6,441 nt of DNA from Actinomycetes bacterium (GCA_029779385.1 JAKPAQ010000496.1:1-6441); one strand, 5' to 3'. Positions 1 to 5,747 are shown, counted from the first letter of the stretch. Numbers and translations: made by a program. The notes: a model not told the origin generated them from the letters alone.

Positions 1-870
1 CTCCTTATCGTGGATGCGTTCCGCGGTGGGCCGCCGGTTCCGGCCCACTCGTACAGTGAACCGCTTCGATTGGCCGAGAACTTGGCCCAAGATGGCGCGA
101 TGACTGACGCGGGCATCGAACGCCTCGTCAAATATGTGGCCGAAGCGCGTTCGCAAGCCGAGGATAAGGGTGCCGAGCGAGTAATCGCGTTTGCGACGTC
201 GGCGGTCCGCGACTCCCCGAACGCAGATTCGGTCCTGCGGCTGGTTCGCGACCAAACCGGTATGGACCTGCGCGTCCTGCCCGGTGAGGACGAAGCCCGC
301 CTGACCTTTCTGGCGGTTCGTCGCTGGTTCGGCTGGTCGGCCGGCCGTATCGGCATGTTCGATATTGGCGGCGGCTCCTTAGAACTCGCAGTAGGCGCTG
401 ACGAAAGTCCAGAAGCCGCCGTGTCGTTGCCGTTGGGGGTAGGCCGGTTGACTCGTGAGCGGTTCGACCGCGGCGAAGCGTTCGCCGATGTTCGCCGCGA
501 CGTTCGCCGCGAGATCGGCGCCGTGGCCGGGCCGCTATTGCGAAACGGCGGTTTCGACCGGGCAGTCGCCACCAGTAAGACGTTTCGTTCGCTTGCCCGG
601 ATGTGCGGAGCCGCCCCACGCGCTGAGGGGCCGTATGTTCGCCGGGAACTGCGTTTTGGTGATCTTCAGCAACTGGTTGGACAATTGCGGGTCTCTACGA
701 ATGACCAGATCGCCGAACTTCCAGGAGTGTCGGCAACTAGAGCGCATCAGATGCTTGCCGGCGCGCTAGTGGCCGAAGCGACGATGGATCTTTTCGGCCT
801 GGAGTTGCTTGAAGTGTGCCCGTGGGCACTTCGCGAAGGCGTTCTGATCGAGTATTTGGATCACCTATGA
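1..870 (+). CDS. ppx: Ppx/GppA family exopolyphosphatase (5' end outside window)
   Basis: This cytoplasmic enzyme of the ASKHA fold releases phosphate from polyphosphate ends or from pppGpp. The reading frame is open from base 1, and the first residues ([10 protein letters not shown]) match the strand after the family's N-terminal DxGSNT phosphate loop. Roughly 15-25 residues therefore lie upstream, and the GTG at 10 is an internal valine. Numbering from position 10, visible motifs are TSAVRD (63-68), the acidic GEDEAR stretch (92-97) where the family's catalytic acid lies, the second phosphate loop DIGGGS (118-123), LPLGVGRLT (140-148), and the C-terminal [10 protein letters not shown] (270-279). 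There is no C-terminal HD domain, so this is the short type, as in mycobacterial Ppx1. Residues 161-168 are a DVRR-type duplication encoded by a 12-base tandem repeat. The isomerase gene follows after 31 bases, in the same order as in mycobacteria. Family assignment is firm; the choice between polyphosphate and pppGpp as substrate is not visible in the sequence. Confidence 0.93.
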   Translation, partial: LLIVDAFRGGPPVPAHSYSEPLRLAENLAQDGAMTDAGIERLVKYVAEARSQAEDKGAERVIAFATSAVRDSPNADSVLRLVRDQTGMDLRVLPGEDEARLTFLAVRRWFGWSAGRIGMFDIGGGSLELAVGADESPEAAVSLPLGVGRLTRERFDRGEAFADVRRDVRREIGAVAGPLLRNGGFDRAVATSKTFRSLARMCGAAPRAEGPYVRRELRFGDLQQLVGQLRVSTNDQIAELPGVSATRAHQMLAGALVAEATMDLFGLELLEVCPWALREGVLIEYLDHL

Positions 871-882
871 CCGCGGTCGTCC

Positions 883-894
883 TACGCTGGGAGG
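883..894 (+). promoter_or_regulatory. -10-like TACGCT and Shine-Dalgarno GGGAGG before the isomerase gene
   Basis: GGGAGG at 889-894 lies 7 bases before GTG 902 but only 1 base before GTG 896, so it supports 902 as the start on a transcript coming from ppx. TACGCT at 883-888 is a TAnnnT hexamer ending 7 bases before GTG 896. If it is a -10 element, transcription would begin near 895-896, past the ribosome site, and GTG 896 would be read as a leaderless start. I see no convincing -35. The ribosome-site reading is the stronger of the two. Confidence 0.5.
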
Positions 895-901
895 CGTGAG
901 C

Positions 902-1690
902 GTGTCTAAACATCAACCTCGAGTTTCGCTGTCCACCTCTTCGGTGTACCCGGGCGGAACTGCTGCGGGCTTTGAAGCCGCAGCCAGACTCGGTTACGAC
1001 GGAGTCGAAGTAATGGTTGGCCTCGACGACGTCAGTGCCGACACCACCGCGGTCAAGGCACTTTCGAAGTCTCATGGGATCGACATTGTTTCTGTTCACG
1101 CGCCCTGCTTGCTGGTGACTCAACGGGTCTGGGGGACCGAGGCTTGGGGCAAACTCCATCGAAGTGCCGAGATGGCGCTGGACGTGGGCGCGGACACCGT
1201 CGTGGTGCACCCACCGTTTCGCTGGCAACGCGAGTACGCCAAGGGATTTGTCGAAGGAATCGCGCGGCTCGAAGACGAATACGATGTCGCCTTCGCGGTC
1301 GAGAACATGTATCCGTGGCGCTCGGGCAAGCGCGAGTTCCAGGCTTACGCGCCCGGCTGGGATCCGCTGCCGCACAGTTACGAAAACGTGACCGTTGATT
1401 TCTCCCACGCATCGACCGCGCAGATCGATACGTTGAAGTTGCTCGATGATCTTGGTGACCGGCTCGCGCACATCCACTTAGCTGACGGCAGTGGGTCGTT
1501 CAAGGATGAGCATTTGATCCCCGGGCGAGGCGATCAAGGTTGCGACGTGCTTTTGGCGAGGCTGGCGCAGAACAACTTCGCTGGCCATGTCGTGGTCGAA
1601 GTCAACACCCGTAAAGCTCCCGATCGCGATGCTGACTTATTGGAGGCATTGGACTTCGCTCGCCAGCACCTTGGGGTTGCTGCGGTCTAA
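902..1690 (+). CDS. Sugar phosphate isomerase/epimerase (AP endonuclease 2-type TIM barrel)
   Basis: This is a cytoplasmic TIM-barrel protein of the xylose isomerase-like / AP endonuclease family 2 group (Pfam PF01261 type), about 262 residues and full length. I chose GTG 902 because GGGAGG lies 7 bases upstream; GTG 896, two codons earlier, is the alternative. Numbered from 902, the expected metal-site residues lie at barrel strand ends: HAP (66-68), HPPF (103-106), Glu134 in AVENM, Asp166 and His169 in VDFSH, His190 and His192 in HIHLAD, the loop DEHLIPGRG (202-210), and Glu233 in VVEVNTR. This Glu/Asp/His/Glu pattern is what metal-dependent isomerases of the group use, so the protein is probably active. 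Its substrate is unknown; homologues occupy the same position next to ppx in mycobacteria (Rv0498 type). The gene ends with a TAA overlapping the stop of the opposite-strand transporter, and no terminator is visible in between. Confidence 0.88.
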   Translation: MSKHQPRVSLSTSSVYPGGTAAGFEAAARLGYDGVEVMVGLDDVSADTTAVKALSKSHGIDIVSVHAPCLLVTQRVWGTEAWGKLHRSAEMALDVGADTVVVHPPFRWQREYAKGFVEGIARLEDEYDVAFAVENMYPWRSGKREFQAYAPGWDPLPHSYENVTVDFSHASTAQIDTLKLLDDLGDRLAHIHLADGSGSFKDEHLIPGRGDQGCDVLLARLAQNNFAGHVVVEVNTRKAPDRDADLLEALDFARQHLGVAAV

Positions 1691-2631
1691 TCGGCCCTGA
1701 CCTTGTTGGCCCACCTGCTGGCCACGAACGAGCCGACGATCAGTTGAAGTTGGTGGTACAGCATCAACGGCAAAATCATCAGCGGGAAAGTACTCGCCGA
1801 GAACAGCACGCTGGCAATCGGCAGCCCGGCCGCCAGCGACTTGTTCGTCCCACAGAAGTAGATGGCAATTTGGGTGCCCCGATCGAAACGCTTCGAGGCA
1901 AGTAGGCAGTAGGCCGAACTAATCGCGAGCAAGGCCGCGACTGAGACGATGACTACGGCCGCGTCAAGCCAGCGAAGTTGTGACCAAACGCCGGCGTTGG
2001 TTCCTTTGCTGAAGCCCGCATAGACCACGAGCAAGACCGTCGACCGGTCGAATCGCAGTAGCGTGCTGCGGTGATCGTTGACCCAACCGGCAAGCCACCG
2101 TCGAGAAAGTTGACCGAGCGCAAATGGCAGTAACAACAGCAGCACGATGCGCCCGATTGCGGTGGCGGTTATTGCCGCGTGGCTGCCGATTAGAGCGGCG
2201 ACCAGCAGCGGAGTGAGGAATACGCCAAGCAGGCTAGACAGGCTGGCCGCGACAACTGCAACCGCGCCATCTCCACCCGCGATCCCGGTAAAGGCAACCG
2301 ACGACTGCACAGTCGAGGGGACGGTGCACAAGAACAGCAGCGCCGCAAGTAGTGCGGGACTTATTGCTGCAGGTGAAAACAGGTGGAGTGACAGACCTAG
2401 GAGCGGGAACAGGCCGAAAGTGATTGAGACGATCAGCAGGTGTGCTCGCCAGGCGGTGGCACCGTTTCTCACCTCCGCGGTGGACAGTCTGGCGCCGTAG
2501 AGGAAGAACAGCATTGCAATGCCAATTTGAACCAGAACCCCGACAACCTCGCTCGCAGTGCCTTGGGCGGGCAGCACAATTCCCATGCCGGCAAAGGACA
2601 GCAGCAGCACTAGGAACGGGTCGATTCGCAT
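1687..2631 (-). CDS. SBF-like (YfeH/SLC10A7-type) bile acid:sodium symporter family transporter
   Basis: This is an integral inner-membrane protein of 314 residues, mostly hydrophobic helices, with about ten membrane segments (roughly 5-22, 30-47, 62-84, 90-108, 117-147, 158-172, 196-207, 221-245, 253-275, 280-303). Diagnostic SBF-like motifs are FFLYGARLS (42-50), [13 protein letters not shown] (102-114) and [14 protein letters not shown] (259-272). The last is the conserved crossover region that forms the sodium/substrate site in this superfamily, and [12 protein letters not shown] near the end is also typical. I chose ATG 2631 because TACGGT lies 7 bases upstream as a likely leaderless -10 and because relatives begin close to the xDPF sequence. 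GTG 2640 would add three residues and has no good ribosome site. The substrate is unknown; annotation as a bile acid transporter is historical. The gene runs against its neighbours, converging with the isomerase (stops overlap) and diverging from the LOG gene. It is absent from the mycobacterial version of this locus, so it is probably an insertion into a conserved order. Confidence 0.9.
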   Translation of the reverse strand: MRIDPFLVLLLSFAGMGIVLPAQGTASEVVGVLVQIGIAMLFFLYGARLSTAEVRNGATAWRAHLLIVSITFGLFPLLGLSLHLFSPAAISPALLAALLFLCTVPSTVQSSVAFTGIAGGDGAVAVVAASLSSLLGVFLTPLLVAALIGSHAAITATAIGRIVLLLLLPFALGQLSRRWLAGWVNDHRSTLLRFDRSTVLLVVYAGFSKGTNAGVWSQLRWLDAAVVIVSVAALLAISSAYCLLASKRFDRGTQIAIYFCGTNKSLAAGLPIASVLFSASTFPLMILPLMLYHQLQLIVGSFVASRWANKVRAD

Positions 2632-2638
2632 TTGGCTC

Positions 2639-2644
2639 ACCGTA
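2639..2644 (-). promoter_or_regulatory. Predicted -10 (TACGGT) of leaderless transporter promoter
   Basis: Read on the minus strand, TACGGT ends 7 bases before ATG 2631. This is the spacing expected when transcription starts at or next to the A of the start codon, a common arrangement in Actinomycetota. No strong -35 is visible; the best candidate is CCGACG at a 16-base spacing, with only three matches to TTGACA. The hexamer overlaps the alternative GTG 2640, which argues against that start. Confidence 0.4.
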
Positions 2645-2691
2645 TCTGGCTGCGGCTCGGCGTCGGGTGCCCAGGCGCTTGGCGAGGCTGC

Positions 2692-2697
2692 GATTCT
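2692..2697 (+). promoter_or_regulatory. Possible weak -10 (GATTCT) before the LOG gene
   Basis: GATTCT keeps the two most important -10 positions (A2 and T6) and ends 6 bases before ATG 2704, the same spacing as the better elements before proC and acuC. The first base is wrong and no clear -35 is present. It is proposed mainly because ATG 2704 has no ribosome-binding site within useful distance; the nearest purine run, GCGAGG at 2682-2687, is 16 bases away. Confidence 0.25.
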
Positions 2698-2703
2698 TTA
2701 CTC

Positions 2704-3261
2704 ATGAGTGCGACCAAGATCGGTTCGGTTTGCGTGTTTTGCGGTTCAAGGTCGGGCACGGACCCGGAGTATGTGCAGAGCGCAAGGGAATTGGGTGCGG
2801 CGCTTGCCCGAGCGAACGTGACCCTAGTTTTCGGCGCCGGTGGAATCGGCTTGATGGGGGCGGTGGCCGAAGGCGCGCTGGCCGGTGACGGTCACGTCGT
2901 TGGAGTAATCCCCGAATCTCTACTTAAGCGCGAGAGTGGCAACGGCAATCTGCCCGAGGTGCATGTCGTGGACACGATGCACGAGCGCAAAGCGAAAATG
3001 CATGAACTGGCTGACGCCTTTGTGGTCTTGCCTGGTGGCTTGGGTACCTATGAGGAGTTCTTCGAGATTTTGACTTGGCGCCAACTCGGCTTCCACGACA
3101 AGCCGATCGTGGTCGTTGATGTGGCGGGCTATTTCGCTCCCCTGCGCGAGATCGTGCGTCATGGTGGTTCTCAAGGTTTCCTCGGCCCGGCCGATGAGGA
3201 CTTGTTCGTCGTGGTGGACACGATCGACGCGGCACTCGAATTCTTAGGCATAGCCTGCTGA
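2704..3261 (+). CDS. LOG family (TIGR00730) nucleoside-monophosphate phosphoribohydrolase
   Basis: LOG proteins are cytoplasmic Rossmann-fold enzymes that cleave a nucleoside 5'-monophosphate into free base and ribose 5-phosphate. In plants and some bacteria the substrate is cytokinin riboside monophosphate; bacterial members often take AMP-like nucleotides. The 185-residue length is typical of the short bacterial type. Motifs are CVFCGS (10-15), the phosphate-binding FGAGGIGLMG (43-52), the conserved basic pair Arg95-Lys96 in HERKAKM, and the signature PGGLGTYEE (110-118), followed by LTWRQLGFHDKPI (123-135). The family's catalytic Arg and Glu are therefore present. I chose ATG 2704 because homology starts at once there (KIGSVCVFCGS). 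The in-frame TTG at 2632 would add 24 residues of unconserved sequence and overlap the divergent promoter region. proC follows 57 bases later with its own promoter. Whether this bacterium makes cytokinins cannot be read from the sequence; nucleotide salvage is the safer inference. Confidence 0.92.
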   Translation: MSATKIGSVCVFCGSRSGTDPEYVQSARELGAALARANVTLVFGAGGIGLMGAVAEGALAGDGHVVGVIPESLLKRESGNGNLPEVHVVDTMHERKAKMHELADAFVVLPGGLGTYEEFFEILTWRQLGFHDKPIVVVDVAGYFAPLREIVRHGGSQGFLGPADEDLFVVVDTIDAALEFLGIAC

Positions 3262-3283
3262 CTTGCCCGATTTCTGGGGTCCG

Positions 3284-3312
3284 GCGACAGCGAACTGTTG
3301 GGGAACTACGCT
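3284..3312 (+). promoter_or_regulatory. Predicted leaderless promoter of proC (GCGACA - 17 - TACGCT)
   Basis: GCGACA at 3284-3289 matches four of six TTGACA positions. A 17-base spacer follows, then TACGCT (TAnnnT) at 3307-3312, then exactly 6 bases before ATG 3319. The optimal spacing and the lack of a ribosome site close to ATG 3319 suggest transcription starts on the start codon. This would give proC a promoter independent of the LOG gene. Confidence 0.5.
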
Positions 3313-3318
3313 CCTTGT

Positions 3319-4101
3319 ATGAGAATCGCGGTCGTTGGCGGTGGCGTTATGGGTGGGACTTTGCTCACGGCGATGGCCGGTGCAGGGTATGAAGACCTAG
3401 TCGTAGTCGAGCGCAGTGAACAGCGGCGACTTGCCTTAGCCGGTCAGGGTTTTGAGACGTCTGCGGAGTTGGCTGCCGTGGCCGGCGCCGATGTGGTCCT
3501 GCTGGTGACCAAGCCGCAAGATGTTCCTTCGGTCCTTGCCGAACTCACTGGCTTTGTTGACGCCGAGGTAACCGTGGTCTCGTTGGCCGCTGGCGTGCGC
3601 ACCGCAACCATCGAGGAAGCCTTGGTTGATGGGGTTGCCGTCGTGCGGGCGATGCCGAACACGCCCGCCGTTATCGGCTTGGGTGTCTTTGGGGTTTCGC
3701 CCGGTTCGGCGGTGAGTTCGGCCAAACTGCAAGAAGTCGTCGACTTGTTGTCGGCCGGCGGTGATGTGGTTGTCCTTGATGAGTCTCGCCAGGACGCGGT
3801 TACGGCGATTTCAGGATCTGGGCCGGCGTACTTGTTTTATCTGGCCGAGCACATGATTGCCGCCGGGGTGGCTGCTGGCCTCGAGGAGGAAACGGCGCAG
3901 ACCTTGGCCGTTCAGACCCTGAACGGAGCGGCCCAACTGCTGTCTCAGTCGAGTGAGTCAGCCCAAGAACTACGTCGGCGAGTTACCTCGCCGAACGGAA
4001 CCACCCACTCGGCGATTACGACTTTCGACCAGTTGGGCGTCGGCGCAGGGGTCGAGGCAGGTGTCCGGGCAGCAATTGGTCGCTCGGCCGAACTAGGCTG
4101 A
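3319..4101 (+). CDS. proC: Pyrroline-5-carboxylate reductase
   Basis: ProC reduces 1-pyrroline-5-carboxylate to L-proline with NAD(P)H, the last step of proline synthesis, in the cytoplasm. The protein is 260 residues, close to the usual length and complete. The N-terminal Rossmann domain begins directly at the start codon with MRIAVVGGGVMGG (glycine motif 7-13). KPQDV (65-69) and RAMPNTPA (110-117) are the dinucleotide and active-site strands. The C-terminal helical dimerisation domain holds the family signature around AISGSGPAYLFYLAEHMI (163-180) and ends with RVTSPNGTT (211-219), the substrate-binding segment. I chose ATG 3319 because the Rossmann strand starts there and a TAnnnT -10 sits 6 bases upstream. 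TTG 3298 would add seven unconserved residues. acuC begins 4 bases after the stop, so the two are probably partly co-transcribed. Position between ppx and the small HTH gene is the conserved actinobacterial arrangement. Confidence 0.97.
   Translation: MRIAVVGGGVMGGTLLTAMAGAGYEDLVVVERSEQRRLALAGQGFETSAELAAVAGADVVLLVTKPQDVPSVLAELTGFVDAEVTVVSLAAGVRTATIEEALVDGVAVVRAMPNTPAVIGLGVFGVSPGSAVSSAKLQEVVDLLSAGGDVVVLDESRQDAVTAISGSGPAYLFYLAEHMIAAGVAAGLEEETAQTLAVQTLNGAAQLLSQSSESAQELRRRVTSPNGTTHSAITTFDQLGVGAGVEAGVRAAIGRSAELG
4094..4099 (+). promoter_or_regulatory. Possible internal leaderless -10 (TAGGCT) for acuC
   Basis: TAGGCT lies across the last codons of proC and ends exactly 6 bases before ATG 4106, repeating the spacing seen before proC. 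No good -35 is found 16-19 bases upstream, so it may be weak or rely on an activator. ATG 4106 has only a poor AGG as ribosome site, so either leaderless initiation or coupling to proC termination (4-base gap) would be needed. Confidence 0.35.
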
Positions 4102-4105
4102 CAGC

Positions 4106-5281
4106 ATGGACGATCGCGCCGCGGTGGTGTTTGACGAGCGCCTAACCGATTACGACTTCGGGCCCTCGCACCCGATGGCTCCTGTGCGGGTGAAGTTGAC
4201 GATGGCTTTGGCCGGCGAATTGGGTGTGCTCGACCGCCTCGATGTGGTGGGTGCGAAAGCTTCGACCGAATCTGAACTGCTGGCCGTGCACACGCCCGAT
4301 TACATCGAGCGGGTAATGAATCTGAGTAAACATCCGATTCATGCCGACGCTGATCACGGCTTAGGAACCGAGGACAATCCGGTATTTGCTGGCATGCACG
4401 AGGCCAGTGCGTTGATTACTGGGGCGAGTGTCGAAGCGGCTCGACTGGTTTGGACCGGCGAACGCAAGCGGGCGATCAACGTCAGCGGCGGACTGCACCA
4501 TGCGATGCCGGGCCGAGCGAGCGGCTTTTGTGTCTACAACGATGTGGCGATGGGTATCCAATGGATGCTGGATCACGGCGCCAAGAAAATCGTCTATCTA
4601 GACGTAGATGCTCACCACGGTGACGGCGTGCAGGCGATTTTCTACCACGATCCTCGGGTGTTGACGATTTCGTTGCATGAGTCGCCCAAGTCTCTTTTCC
4701 CGGGAACGGGCTACTCGACCGAGGTTGGCGCCGAGGGAGCCGAAGGATCTGCAGTGAATGTTCCGCTGCCGCCGGGGACTTCCGATGCCGGCTGGTTGCG
4801 CGCGTTCCATGCCGTCGTCCCACCGATCGTCCGCGAGTTCGCTCCTGAGGTCATTGTGAGTCAGCACGGCTGTGACTCCCATATGGACGATCCGCTCACC
4901 AACCTCATGCTCAGCGTCGATGGTCAGCGGGCGTCGTATTTGGCGGTGCGTGACCTGGCCGATGAGGTGACCGGCGGTAAGTGGGTTTCTACCGGTGGCG
5001 GCGGTTATGCGGTCGTCGATGTCGTTCCGCGAGCTTGGGCGCACCTGTTGTCGATCGTGTCGGGATTGCCGCTGGACCCAGATACGCCGACCCCGGACGC
5101 TTGGCGACACGAGGTCGAGCGGTTGCGCGACCAGCCCGCGCCGCTGCGGATGACTGATGGGCGACGAGCGCTCTATCGCAGTTGGGAAGAGGGTTATGAC
5201 CCGGCTTCCTGGCTCGATCGTTCGATTCAAGCCACCCGCGCCGAGGTGTTCCCGCTGAACGGACTTGATCCCACATATTGA
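4106..5281 (+). CDS. acuC: AcuC-type zinc-dependent deacetylase (histone deacetylase family)
   Basis: This is a cytoplasmic arginase/deacetylase-fold hydrolase that removes acetyl groups using zinc. AcuC of Bacillus deacetylates acetyl-CoA synthetase; other bacterial members act on polyamines or other acetylated molecules. The protein is 391 residues, the usual AcuC length. All catalytic parts are visible: the N-terminal FGPSHPMAPVRVKLT (18-32), the charge-relay pair His131-His132 in GGLHHAMPGRASGFC, the zinc-site strand DVDAHHGDG (166-174) with ligands Asp168 and His170, the third ligand Asp257 in SQHGCDSH, and the transition-state Tyr301 in STGGGGY. It should be active. A final segment of about 70 residues after the core (GYDPASWLDRSI near the end) is typical of actinobacterial AcuC proteins. 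Neither an acetyltransferase nor an acetyl-CoA synthetase gene is present in the window, so a role in acetate control is plausible from the family but not shown by context. It starts 4 bases after proC. Confidence 0.93.
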   Translation: MDDRAAVVFDERLTDYDFGPSHPMAPVRVKLTMALAGELGVLDRLDVVGAKASTESELLAVHTPDYIERVMNLSKHPIHADADHGLGTEDNPVFAGMHEASALITGASVEAARLVWTGERKRAINVSGGLHHAMPGRASGFCVYNDVAMGIQWMLDHGAKKIVYLDVDAHHGDGVQAIFYHDPRVLTISLHESPKSLFPGTGYSTEVGAEGAEGSAVNVPLPPGTSDAGWLRAFHAVVPPIVREFAPEVIVSQHGCDSHMDDPLTNLMLSVDGQRASYLAVRDLADEVTGGKWVSTGGGGYAVVDVVPRAWAHLLSIVSGLPLDPDTPTPDAWRHEVERLRDQPAPLRMTDGRRALYRSWEEGYDPASWLDRSIQATRAEVFPLNGLDPTY

Positions 5282-5311
5282 GAACAGATTCCACAATGTG
5301 ACGCGTGTCGC

Positions 5312-5362
5312 CGAATTTGTTTTTCTATTTCTATTCACACTCGTCCCATGAGCCACTAGGCT
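5312..5362 (+). promoter_or_regulatory. Predicted strong promoter of the HTH gene: AT-rich UP-like tract, TTCACA, TAGGCT
   Basis: TTCACA at 5334-5339 matches five of six -35 bases. A 17-base spacer leads to TAGGCT (TAnnnT) at 5357-5362, predicting a start near 5368-5370. Immediately upstream of the -35, 5314-5333 is strikingly T-rich in an otherwise GC-rich window and lies where the alpha subunit of RNA polymerase contacts UP elements. This is the best-looking promoter in the window. The 148-base stretch 5282-5429 holds this promoter and the leader stem-loop, and no gene that I can see. Confidence 0.6.
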
Positions 5363-5370
5363 TCCAACAA

Positions 5371-5416
5371 GCATGCGCGCTCATTCTCCGGTGGGGAAGC
5401 CGGAGAGCGCGCGTGC
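5371..5416 (+). promoter_or_regulatory. Strong 5'-terminal stem-loop in the HTH gene leader
   Basis: Bases 5371-5381 (GCATGCGCGCT) pair with 5406-5416 (AGCGCGCGTGC) as 11 pairs including one U-G. After a 4-base bulge (CATT, 5382-5385), CTCCGG at 5386-5391 pairs with CCGGAG at 5400-5405, closing an 8-base loop (5392-5399). The structure begins 1-3 bases after the predicted transcription start and ends 4 bases before the purine run AGGGAAAG that precedes ATG 5430. No T-run follows it, so it is not a simple terminator. It may protect the 5' end, control translation, or act as a DNA operator; the sequence does not decide. Confidence 0.6.
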
Positions 5417-5429
5417 CCCTAGGGAAAGA

Positions 5430-5627
5430 ATGGGTGTGGAGATGACCGAGGGAACTCGTTTTATGACGGTAGCCGAGGTCGCGGATCAAATCCGCGTCTC
5501 GAAGATGACCGTGTACCGCCTGGTTCACTCCGGTGAACTTGAGGCCGTACGGGTCGGTCGTTCGTTCCGCGTGCCAGAGCACGCAGTGGACGAACTGCTT
5601 GATAAATCCTTTTACCAAGCTGGTTGA
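5430..5627 (+). CDS. Small excisionase-family HTH DNA-binding protein (MerR-like HTH_17, Rv0500A type)
   Basis: This 65-residue single-domain protein has a winged helix-turn-helix of the excisionase/BldC-like group. From ATG 5430, the first helix is FMTVAEVADQI (11-21), the recognition helix is VSKMTVYRLV (23-32), and the wing VRVGRSFRVPEHAV (40-53) carries two arginines for the minor groove. It closely resembles the small HTH protein found after proC in mycobacteria and streptomycetes. It is therefore a resident chromosomal regulator and not a sign of a prophage, despite the excisionase name. Start choice is uncertain. AGGG at 5421 lies 5 bases before ATG 5430. ATG 5442 is also possible. ATG 5373 would add 19 residues but lies inside the leader stem-loop, 3-5 bases after the predicted transcript start. 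The gene has its own promoter and terminator, making a single-gene unit. Its target genes are unknown; self-regulation through the palindromic leader is an inference only. Confidence 0.88.
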   Translation: MGVEMTEGTRFMTVAEVADQIRVSKMTVYRLVHSGELEAVRVGRSFRVPEHAVDELLDKSFYQAG

Positions 5628-5631
5628 TTAG

Positions 5632-5659
5632 TCGCTGGCCTGACCCGTCGGGCCAGCGA
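5632..5659 (+). terminator. Intrinsic-type terminator after the HTH gene
   Basis: TCGCTGGCCTGA (5632-5643) pairs with TCGGGCCAGCGA (5648-5659) around a 4-base loop, giving 12 pairs with one U-G. It starts 4 bases after the HTH stop codon. Only a mixed, moderately T-rich tail (TTGGTCATTGT) follows, which is common for actinobacterial terminators that lack a clean U-run. It separates the HTH gene from the bS22 transcription unit. Confidence 0.75.
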
Positions 5660-5683
5660 TTGGTCATTGTCTGAGACCACGTG

Positions 5684-5712
5684 CTCACCGGGTTTGTGTG
5701 ATCGCCTAGGGT
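5684..5712 (+). promoter_or_regulatory. Predicted promoter of the bS22-epimerase unit
   Basis: TAGGGT (TAnnnT) at 5707-5712 would start transcription near 5719. A poor -35 candidate, CTCACC at 5684-5689, stands 17 bases upstream with three matches. A promoter is expected here because a terminator hairpin ends at 5659. The predicted leader is about 28 bases and contains the GAGG ribosome site at 5738-5741. Confidence 0.4.
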
Positions 5713-5747
5713 TGGTCCGTCCGGAGAAGTACAGAACGAGGTGTGTT

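Noticed and set aside
490..513. 12-base tandem duplication (GTTCGCCGCGA core twice) inside ppx
   Set aside because: Only two copies, in frame, encoding DVRR-type residues in a helical surface region; likely simple coding duplication with no separate function.
737..1477. Minus-strand open frame of 246 codons opposite the ppx 3' end and the isomerase
   Set aside because: No recognisable motif; the plus strand carries two well-conserved proteins over the same bases.
1708..1730. GGCC-containing inverted repeat near the convergent stops as a terminator for the isomerase
   Set aside because: Only five pairs, inside transporter coding sequence, with no T-rich tail.
2632..2703. TTG 2632 start giving a 24-residue N-terminal extension of the LOG protein
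   Set aside because: The extension shows no conserved sequence, overlaps the divergent promoter region, and homology begins right after ATG 2704.
3285..3300. Short inverted repeat (CGACAG/CTGTTG) overlapping the proC -35 and spacer
   Set aside because: Six pairs including a wobble is within chance expectation, and no repressor is suggested by context.
5282..5292. GAACAGATTCC looked at as a LexA/SOS-type operator
   Set aside because: The actinobacterial LexA site needs GAAC-N4-GTTC; the right half is absent.
5272..5300. Weak inverted repeat at the end of acuC, followed about 20 bases on by a T-rich stretch
   Set aside because: Only about seven pairs with a bulge and a large loop, and the T-rich stretch is too far away; the T-rich tract is better explained as part of the HTH promoter.
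4598..5374. Long open minus-strand frame of 258 codons opposite acuC and the HTH promoter region
   Set aside because: It lies antisense to the conserved catalytic part of acuC, its translation is arginine-rich and shows no recognisable domain, and such frames are common opposite GC-rich coding DNA.
5430..5627. Excisionase-like HTH as evidence of a prophage or integrative element
   Set aside because: No integrase, attachment-site repeats or phage genes are present, and the gene is a conserved resident of this locus in Actinomycetota.
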